From NCBI GenBank assembly GCA_964578605.1, contig CAZODO010000135.1, positions 1 to 14,326 of the forward strand: 14,326 bases of DNA. Direction: 5' to 3'. Positions 1 to 6,700 of this stretch are shown here, piece after piece. The stretch's first letter is position 1, and each line of letters starts with the position of its first letter. The notes under the pieces are model-generated. The model did not search any database. It saw only the letters and a list, made by a program, of their open reading frames with translations, and was not told the DNA's origin. The position numbers were made by a program, and so were the translations under genes. This stretch comes from JAXMHN01 sp964578605. Its GTDB lineage: Bacteria > Verrucomicrobiota > Verrucomicrobiia > Limisphaerales > SIBE01.

Positions 1-250
1 CGGCTCTCACACTGGCTGGCGGAGCGGTGATCCGGAGCGACTCGGTCACGACGACTTCGAAGGCCCCAATATCGGACCGCGGTCCACAGGGGCGTCCCAC
101 GCCCCACTGGTCGGTCGGCGGGCAGGCCAAATCGTCTCCCGAATTCATGGCCGGGCTGCCGGGCAACAGCGCCACGGTTGGCGTCAGGCCGCCGTTGTCG
201 ACCAGCGGCCCTAGCATGGGATCGACACTGTTCCGGCTCGAAGCACGCTC
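1..250 (-). pseudogene. Broken choice-of-anchor Q (beta-helix) protein fragment, runs off left edge
   Basis: The minus strand reads the end of a choice-of-anchor-Q domain: NSVDPMLGPLVDNGGLTPT, then LLPGSPAMNSGD, then DQWGVGRP and DIGAFE. The same motifs, in the same order and spacing, occur in the giant protein of this window (NADPLLAPLADNGGLTPT, GSPAIDAAD, DQRGLGRP, DIGAFE). These domains end parallel beta-helices of secreted Verrucomicrobiota proteins. The frame continues past the left edge, so the C-terminus is not visible. On the 5' side an in-frame TGA (251-253) comes only about seven codons before the homology begins. The whole beta-helix body and the signal peptide are missing, and no start codon is present. 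I read this as a gene truncated at its 5' end; a sequencing frameshift cannot be excluded. Confidence 0.72.
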
Positions 251-310
251 TCAAGCAGTTGCTGTCCAACCGCCTTCCCGGTGAGGCGGCAAGGGAGCTG
301 AATCAAGAAA

Positions 311-727
311 TCACTTGATGAGGTGCACCAAATCAGGTTCGGCCGCAAAGGCCCGCTCGAGAGGGATGTCGAAAGTCGCCAGCGCGCCCTTGTGCCGTCG
401 GGCCAATCCAACCAGATAATGATCCGTTACCTGTGCGTGGCTCCGGATTCTGGGACGCTGGACTTCGCAGTCGCAGAAAGATAGATCGTCCGGCCAGAAC
501 TCGTGTCGTCGGTCTGCGACGATGGAGTCCAAAGATCGAAAGGCGTCGGCTGGCTCGTTCGCGAAGCCGAGGGCCGGGTTGGAGGAGATGCGAACAAACC
601 CTCCTTGTGTTATGGGGCAAGTGGCAAAGGCGCTCACCGCGCGAAACCACTTAGCGGCGGCCTCATGATGCTCGTGGTTCTCCCAAGCCAGGGCGATCAA
701 GGCATTGGTGTCCATCAGGAATGTCAT
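311..727 (-). CDS. PIN-domain toxin, VapC family (type II toxin-antitoxin)
   Basis: This 138-residue protein has the length and motifs of a VapC ribonuclease. It opens with FLMDTNALIALAW, carrying the first catalytic aspartate (Asp6). Next come the CPITQGGFVRISSNP segment and a mid-protein acidic stretch. Near the end it has TDHYLVGLARRHKGALATFD, with the later acidic residues of the PIN active site (Asp of TDHY and of ATFD). VapC toxins cut specific RNAs, often initiator tRNA or rRNA, with Mg2+ held by these acids; the target here is unknown. The start overlaps the stop of the upstream antitoxin in an ATGA quartet (724-727), so the two are probably translationally coupled. The protein appears full length and intact. 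Confidence 0.9.
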   Translation of the reverse strand: MTFLMDTNALIALAWENHEHHEAAAKWFRAVSAFATCPITQGGFVRISSNPALGFANEPADAFRSLDSIVADRRHEFWPDDLSFCDCEVQRPRIRSHAQVTDHYLVGLARRHKGALATFDIPLERAFAAEPDLVHLIK

Positions 728-990
728 GGCGTCTCAGCTTCCAACTGCTTTACAAGGTCACTGGGGATTGGCCGGGCGCCTCTGGGCGGCCGAAAGACCA
801 GGAACCCCTCCGGCGACCGCACCAAGGCAGCCTTGGGACGCTTCGGCGGCGCCATCCTTTCGAGCAGATACCTTCCCGGACCTAACCGCTCCAATCGAAA
901 GACATCGCTTTGCACCAGTTGATCCTCCTCCCGAAAATGCTTGGGCATCGCCAGTTGGCCTTTTGAAGAGAGCGTCACGGTCGTTTCCAT
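724..990 (-). CDS. AbrB/MazE-like (SpoVT-AbrB fold) antitoxin, VapB-type
   Basis: This 88-residue protein begins METTVTLSSKGQLAMPKHFR, the signature of the swapped-hairpin AbrB DNA-binding domain (TxxSSKGQxxxP). Its C-terminal half (KRPKAALVRSPEGFLVFRPP) is basic and proline-rich and probably wraps the toxin. In such loci the antitoxin binds the PIN toxin and represses its own promoter. I chose the start at 990 because the family normally starts one to four residues before the TTVT strand. Longer in-frame starts at 1011 and 1119 exist, but they would add unrelated sequence that overlaps the plus-strand remnant at 1043-1324. No strong ribosome binding site is visible before 990. The stop overlaps the toxin start as ATGA. 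Confidence 0.85.
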   Translation of the reverse strand: METTVTLSSKGQLAMPKHFREEDQLVQSDVFRLERLGPGRYLLERMAPPKRPKAALVRSPEGFLVFRPPRGARPIPSDLVKQLEAETP

Positions 991-1042
991 GTTGGTAAGA
1001 TAATCTTTCATGCCGAACCGGCAAGAGCCAATCCCATGCTGA

Positions 1043-1324
1043 GAGGTCCGCGTTCCAAGAACCGTTTCCTCTGGTCCCATCAGGGGGCCGGCCAGAATCG
1101 AAGAGACGCGGATTCTCATCGCCCATTATCCCCAGCCGTATGAACCTGCTGCGGCGTGCGCGCGCAAGCTGATGGCTGTGGCTTTGGCCGGCCAGGTGGA
1201 TCTGGACTGGGACGAAGTCCAACGCCTTGCCGAACGGCTGGAGTATTGTATCGTGCCCGAACTGAGGACGATGGCGCGCGAAGTGGCCCATGAACTCGGA
1301 AGATCCGATCCCTACCATTCCTAA
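1043..1324 (+). pseudogene. 3' remnant of an unrecognised plus-strand gene
   Basis: The plus strand is open from 1043 to the TAA at 1322-1324 with protein-like composition. The translation includes RIEETRILIAHYPQPYEP, then CARKLMAVALAGQVDLDW, then EVQRLAERLEYCIVPELR and AREVAHELGRSDPYHS. The acidic/basic helical pattern and the GC-rich third positions suggest real coding sequence. The frame is closed upstream by TGA at 1040-1042. No ATG, GTG or TTG lies between that stop and 1172. If translated at all, it would be a 50-residue protein from ATG 1172. An ATG at 1010 is in the same frame but is cut off by the TGA, so a nonsense mutation is also possible. I do not recognise the family. It overlaps only the antisense 5' leader of the antitoxin gene. 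Confidence 0.5.
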
Positions 1325-1353
1325 AGACCGGCCTCTCAGCTGGGAAAACTGGG

Positions 1354-3285
1354 CTAGGGCGGCGGTGCAGCGCGATAGAAGAGTGTGGTGCTCGGCCGAG
1401 GCACCTCGACGACATCACGCCCGGTTGAGAGAGTCACGGGAGATAACGGAAGCGGCGACCACGAGACCAGATCAGGTGAGGTTTCCAGGCCAACTCGCGT
1501 TTCAGCAGGACCGATCAAGAGCATGCGCAGCAAATCATTTGTTAAGCTCTGGACCGACAGTCCAATCCCAACCTTCGATGTATCGGGAACGTATCTTACC
1601 TGGTCAATCCAAGCACGGCTCGACGGGTGGCCTTCGCCGCCTCGATCAATGAATCGCCAAGCCAAGTCCTGCTCGCCAGCCGCGATCCGCACGATTTGCT
1701 GCTGCCAATGATTGGCCCGCGACGTCACTTCGTTCCCCCCGCCCTGGAAGACGAAAATAAACGCCGCGGCGGTCTCCAGTTTCCACCAGAAGCTGATAGT
1801 GCCTGGGCCGTCGACCCTGGTGTGCAGTGCACATTCAGCGCCGGTTTCTCCGGCTTGAAGCGGACCACACTCGGCTGCATCCTGGCCGTCGATGCTCTCG
1901 ATGAATTGCAGCCTCCACGGAGTTTTAAGAGGAGAGGAGGTCTGGCTCCAAACCAGATTCGGGTCATCCAGAGCCTCGCGCATTCCCGGCCTCACGGTCA
2001 GGCACGCGTTGGAACTCACCAGGACTCCAAACGTGTTGCTTACGATAGCACTATAGCAACCCTGATCGCTCGCCATAGTGTTGGCGATCCTTAACGTCGC
2101 TGTCGTCGAACCCTGTATTCGAGCGTCATCGAGCAAGGGTGCGCCGTCTTTTTGCCATTGGTAGATGAATGCTGCCACGCTGACCGCCGGAGCGCTGAAC
2201 ACAGCGGTTTGGCCCGTCTCCAACTCAAGACTTTCCGGCTGTTCAACATACCCGAGCAGCTTCTCCGTCATGCGCATAATGATCAGCTCAAGTCCGCTTG
2301 TGACGAACGCGTACGAGCCATCGACATCGACGCTCCAGCTCGGCCCAGGAAGGCGGGCGGAACCCACCACCACCGGGCGCACCGGGTCCGATATATCCAG
2401 CACCTGGATGCCGCCTTTATCATCGGATTGATACAGCCGATTTGCGGCCACACGAAGACTGATGGGAAGGCCGTTGGTCATGGTATTGGCAAGGCGCGGA
2501 CGCGCCCGGTCACTAATATCCAGGATCCTGGTGCCTCTCAGGAACGATGCCAGAAAGGCGTGATTCCCGGTAACATCAATCTCGCCAAAATCAGCACTGT
2601 CGCTCGACCTCCCGACGACCACGGGCTGTGCCGGATCGCTCACATCAATCGCGAAGAGCCCCTGGTCAGCGGTGGTCAAGTAAGCGGTTTCCGTGATCAC
2701 TCGGACTCCTGTGGACCGCCCACCCGGGTCCATTCGGGAGATCAAGACCGGTCGCGCCGGTTGGCTGATGTCAAAGATTTCCAACCCACGGAACTCCTCG
2801 GCCACATATGCGAATTGTCCCTGAATATCGATCCCCGCTGCAAAACCATCGGTGACACCTGCGACACGTTTTGGGGCCTGCAGATCAGTGATATCGACGA
2901 CTTGGAGGCCACCTATCTGAACGCCCTCGCCCCGGCACGCCGCAAACGCGTGATTCGCAGTGATTCTCACTTCGTTCACGAGCGTGTTCATCGTCGCTCT
3001 CGCAATGCGCGTTGGAGCCGATGGATCGGATACGTTGATGATGTCCAACCCGCCACTGGCGCAAACGAAAACATGGTTGCCGGCGGCAGTGACTCCACTG
3101 AGCCCGCGCACGTCAGGAAGCGACCACCGTCCCACCACCTCCAGCGAAACATTGGTTTGTCCCGAGACTGCGTCCTGCAAAATAGAACCCAATGTCACCG
3201 ATAGGAGAACAAGGCCGAAACGCCCCACCCAAGGCAGTGCGCGCCATTGAACTCTGAAGCCCGAAGCACGAAGGGCGGTTTTCAT
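1354..3285 (-). CDS. Secreted LVIVD-repeat / Ig-like domain protein
   Basis: This 643-residue protein has a basic N-terminus and a hydrophobic stretch (WVGRFGLVLLSVTLGSIL) ending near VSGQ, which fits a signal peptide. Residues about 48-340 carry six LVIVD-type repeats such as IINVSDPSAP, VVDITDLQAP, IFDISQPARP, AIDVSDPAQP, ILDISDRARP and VLDISDPVRP, expected to fold as a beta-propeller. An Ig-like domain follows (about 348-432, with FIYQWQKDGAPL and CYSAIVSN). After it comes a jelly-roll-like domain (VDGPGTISFWWK to RAWIDQVRY, about 435-565). The last 65 residues form a Verrucomicrobiota C-terminal module (VGLETSPDLVSWSPLPL). Such proteins are extracellular or surface-bound; ligands are unknown. 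A longer start at 3384 is open, but the one at 3285 places the signal peptide correctly. Its final 78 codons are a near copy of those in the gene at 12434. Confidence 0.82.
   Translation of the reverse strand: MKTALRASGFRVQWRALPWVGRFGLVLLSVTLGSILQDAVSGQTNVSLEVVGRWSLPDVRGLSGVTAAGNHVFVCASGGLDIINVSDPSAPTRIARATMNTLVNEVRITANHAFAACRGEGVQIGGLQVVDITDLQAPKRVAGVTDGFAAGIDIQGQFAYVAEEFRGLEIFDISQPARPVLISRMDPGGRSTGVRVITETAYLTTADQGLFAIDVSDPAQPVVVGRSSDSADFGEIDVTGNHAFLASFLRGTRILDISDRARPRLANTMTNGLPISLRVAANRLYQSDDKGGIQVLDISDPVRPVVVGSARLPGPSWSVDVDGSYAFVTSGLELIIMRMTEKLLGYVEQPESLELETGQTAVFSAPAVSVAAFIYQWQKDGAPLLDDARIQGSTTATLRIANTMASDQGCYSAIVSNTFGVLVSSNACLTVRPGMREALDDPNLVWSQTSSPLKTPWRLQFIESIDGQDAAECGPLQAGETGAECALHTRVDGPGTISFWWKLETAAAFIFVFQGGGNEVTSRANHWQQQIVRIAAGEQDLAWRFIDRGGEGHPSSRAWIDQVRYVPDTSKVGIGLSVQSLTNDLLRMLLIGPAETRVGLETSPDLVSWSPLPLSPVTLSTGRDVVEVPRPSTTLFYRAAPPP
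1358..1590 (-). repeat. Copy 1 of a 233-bp near-identical direct repeat (C-terminal coding module)
   Basis: Aligned without gaps to 12438-12670, this segment differs at about 10 of 233 positions (about 96% identity). It encodes the protein end from VPDTSKVGIGLSVQSLTNDL to LFYRAAPPP. Identity ends abruptly at a codon boundary in front of VPDT and just before the stop codon. Confidence 0.95.
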
Positions 3286-3352
3286 ATCCGACTGCAAATG
3301 TCCTCTGGCATCGAATCCTGTGCAACTACGGCAAACGCTGGCCGTCCGTACG

Positions 3353-3733
3353 TCAGCGATCAGGTTCTTCTGGCGCCGCGTCAAAAAACGCCCTCAGAAT
3401 TCTCTCATCTTCGGCCCGTAATTCCGGGTTCTTGTGCCGTTCTTCCTGAACGGCGGACGGATTAAGGATCTCGAACAAGGCCACCCTCTCGGCCTCGGCA
3501 TACACCGGATCCTGTCGCTTAAGGGCGACCACACTCTCCGAGTTTGCGATAATGAACCTTGCCGTCTCCTGCGTCCTAGCGAAGCGCCGATCCGAGTTCT
3601 TGGCCGAATATGGCAGATCACACTCGCGAACGCTCCAGGCGCTGGCAACTCCGGGTTCACTCGATTCGAACCCAATAAAAGCCCTGCTCGCCGACTGCGT
3701 TCGTGTCCACAACCACATGCCTTCCTCCGTCAC
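3353..3733 (-). CDS. Possible small hypothetical gene or 5'-truncated fragment
   Basis: The frame is open for 126 codons, but its first 25 or so overlap the 3' end of the giant gene in another frame, so the ATG at 3733 is unlikely to be the real start. The part after 3656 looks coding. It has GC-rich third positions and a charged, helical composition (RQDPVYAEAERVALFEILNP, EERHKNPELRAEDERILRAF), ending EEPDR. No ATG or GTG with a ribosome binding site was found at a sensible place after 3656, so it may be a gene that lost its 5' end. I recognise no domain. It ends 67 bases before the start of the LVIVD protein and lies on the same strand. Confidence 0.35.
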   Translation of the reverse strand: MTEEGMWLWTRTQSASRAFIGFESSEPGVASAWSVRECDLPYSAKNSDRRFARTQETARFIIANSESVVALKRQDPVYAEAERVALFEILNPSAVQEERHKNPELRAEDERILRAFFDAAPEEPDR

Positions 3734-6700
3734 CCGACACAGTCTGGACGGGGTTCCATTCGGCTCCGATGAGGGATTCCGCGTGCTCGAGGATGCAGGT
3801 CTTCCCCAGCGGCGTGATCATCGACAGCCGGAGCATGGGGCCAATCCGAATGACGCCTTCAAGGTGCGGAACGGAACTGGGCAGCCGCAATTTCGCGACG
3901 CCAAGCCTCGGAAAGCCGTCCACCTCTTGAAAGCTCCCGCCGATCAAAACGGTCTCGTCGTTCAATACCGCAATGGCATATACCGGACCTGTGGTGACCT
4001 GAAAGCTCCGGTCCAGGACACCGTCCGCGCTGAGCCGGATCACACCCTCGGGAGCGCCCACCCCTACAAGGACACTTCCGCCGCGCTCCACTGCCAGCGA
4101 CAGCACCGGTGGAATCGGCACATTCGGATTGAATGTCTGGTCGACGCTCCCGTCCGGGTTAAGCCGGACCAGGTTCGCGAACACGGCGGCGTCGTTGATG
4201 GAGGTAAACGTGCCGCCGGCTAGCAGCTTCCCATCCGGCAGCGGAACGATTGCCAAGACCCGGCCTTGCCCGAAGTCGACCAGGAAGTCCCGATCACGGA
4301 TTCCCGCTGCATCACACCGAACCAACAGATCCCCCGTGTTGTTATGGTTGGAGACAAGCACCACGATCCTGCCATCGGCTTGGACAATAAAGTGCTCATA
4401 GATCGGGTATTCGATGGCCGGACGCGCGAAGCTGGTGTCGGCAGTGCCGTCCGCGTTCAGGCGCACGACCGGCAAGGTACTGTTCGAAATCAAGGCCTTG
4501 CCGTCAGGCTGGCACGTCATCACTTTTACCGTGAACGGGAACCCCGAGACGAACTCCTCGTTCAGACTGCCGTCGGAATCGATTCGCGCGAGGTAATGCC
4601 GGGGAACGCCGGAGACGACTTCAAATTGTCCGCCCGCCAGGATGCTTTCGTCAGGACAGAACGCGACAGCCCAGACGCCGTAAGGTGGAAAATCCGGCCA
4701 GGTGAAAGTTGTATCCAGGCTGCCATCGCCCTTCAAGCTCATCACACGGAATCCGGAAGCTTGCCCTCCGACGTACACCTTTCCCCCGGCTCGCACCGAT
4801 AGAGCGCTGACGTTCCAAATTCCGAGATCCGGAGAAGGCACAAAATCCAGATCCAACGCGCTTGGCCTGACGCTGACCGATGCCGGCTGGCTGGTGATCT
4901 GGCCTGAGGAATTTCGTACCGTGACGGTGTATGTGCCGGCCAGCGTCAATGGGATGTTTTCGAGCGTCAGAGTGGAGTTGGTGGCGCCCGGGAACGCGAT
5001 CCCGTCCAGGAACCACTGATACGCCAGCGGACCGTCCCCGTCGGCTTCAACGGACAGCGACGCGCTTCGGCCTTCGATCACCTGTTGATCCGCCGGGTGG
5101 CTCACGATGAAGGGCCGCAGATCAATGGTGACCACGGCCGGTGCGCTAGTGGTGGAAAGAAAGGGTGTGCTGACCACGACCGTGTAGGTGCCCGCATCGT
5201 CGGAGGTCACAGCGCTGATCTCAAACGTGGGATCGGTCGCCCCCGGGATGTCCGACCCGTCGTGTTGCCATTGGTAAGTAAGCCAGAGCAAATTCGTGGC
5301 GACGACCGAAAGGGACACCGGATCGCTGATCCTGACCGTCTTTGATTGCGGTTGCACCAGGATGACCGGCGCCGTTGGCGGCACTACGGTCAGTGTGGCC
5401 GCGGGACTCGTGACCGATCCGGAGGCGTCGCTCACGATCACGCGGTATTCGCCCGCCTGCGCGACCTGCACGTTGTCCAGTCTGAGGAACGCATTGGTCG
5501 CTCCCGGCAGATCGGCGCCGTTGAATTGCCATTGGTACGTGACCGGGATCGCGCTGACTGCCACCGGAAAAGAAACTCCCTGCCCCGTGTCAACGGTCGC
5601 ATCCATCGGCGGAGTTGTGATCGCGAGCGGCCCTGGCACCGCTGCTTCGAAGGCGCCGATGTCTGCATGCACGCCTGCCGGGCGGCCCAGCCCGCGCTGA
5701 TCCGCTGGCGGAGCGGCGGAGTTGTCCGCGGCATCGATGGCGGGGCTTCCAGCCAGGAGGGCCATGGTCGGCGTCAGCCCGCCATTATCCGCCAAAGGCG
5801 CGAGCAGCGGGTCGGCGTTACTCAGGCTGGTATCCGAGGTGAACTGTGCGCTGGCATCCGAACTGAGATTATGTCCCTCATCCATAATCGTGCCCCAGGC
5901 GTTCGTTTGAGCCGGGGCGCAGGAGAGGATCGTGTTCACCAACCTGGCGGTTCCGTTGGTCACCATGATGGAGCCGCCCAAGGCTTGCGGCGGCCATATC
6001 GTCGTCGCCTGGCCGTTTTTGCCCACTTGCACGGAATTGCTGGCCACGGTCACGTTCAGCAGCGACGCGCTTCCCTCTAGGTTGAAGATCGCGCCGCCGT
6101 AGGCTGAACCGGCGATATTGTTTTCCGAGCCTTCACCACCTATCGTCTGGTTCTCAGCGAGGGTCGCGTTAATGAGAGACAATTCGCCCGCATTGTAAAT
6201 AGCCCCTCCATAGCCGTCCCCGGCAAAGCTCACCCAAGGGATTGGCCCCAGCTCGTCTCCACCCTTGGCCACGTTTGAAATCAAAGCGCTGGCTCGGATC
6301 TCAAGGACCCCGGATTCATTGAAGATGGCGCCTCCATTTCCTGCGCCTGTGAACACCGTTTCGATGCCTGGGGAATCTCCGCCTCCGCCCAGCGCGCGGT
6401 TGCCCATAAAGTGCGTTCCTGTGATCGTCATCGTCCCTTGCGACTTGGCAATTGCCCCGCCACTACCGCTGCCGGACATCGGCACCGTGGACAGCCTCGT
6501 CTTGCCCAACGCTTCGTTCGCCACGAAGACGCATGCGGCCAAAGCGGCATCTGTCTCCTGAACTGAAATGGCGCCGCCAATACCGCTCCCGCCGCTGTAG
6601 TTGTTCTTCGCCTGGAATTCCTTCCCTCCCTCCGCGACATTGTCGGTCAGAGTCACCTGGGTCAGCGCCAGGGCGCCACCTTGCACGTAGATTGCCCCGC

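Noticed and set aside
236..304. A short plus-strand tail (LKQLLSNRLPGEAARELNQE) between the left fragment and the PIN toxin
   Set aside because: The composition is protein-like and it may be the end of a lost gene, but about 20 codons without homology or start are too little to call.
2152..3204. A 350-codon plus-strand open frame opposite the LVIVD protein
   Set aside because: It is the antisense shadow of a GC-rich gene; its translation is rich in Arg, His and Asp without any domain, while the minus strand shows clear repeats and an Ig domain.
3256..3280. Shared string around CGAAGCACGAAG and GGGCGGTT at 3256-3280 and 9916-9938
   Set aside because: The match is only about 20 bases with a small gap, one copy lies in the signal-peptide coding region; possibly a dispersed repeat but too short to support from two copies.
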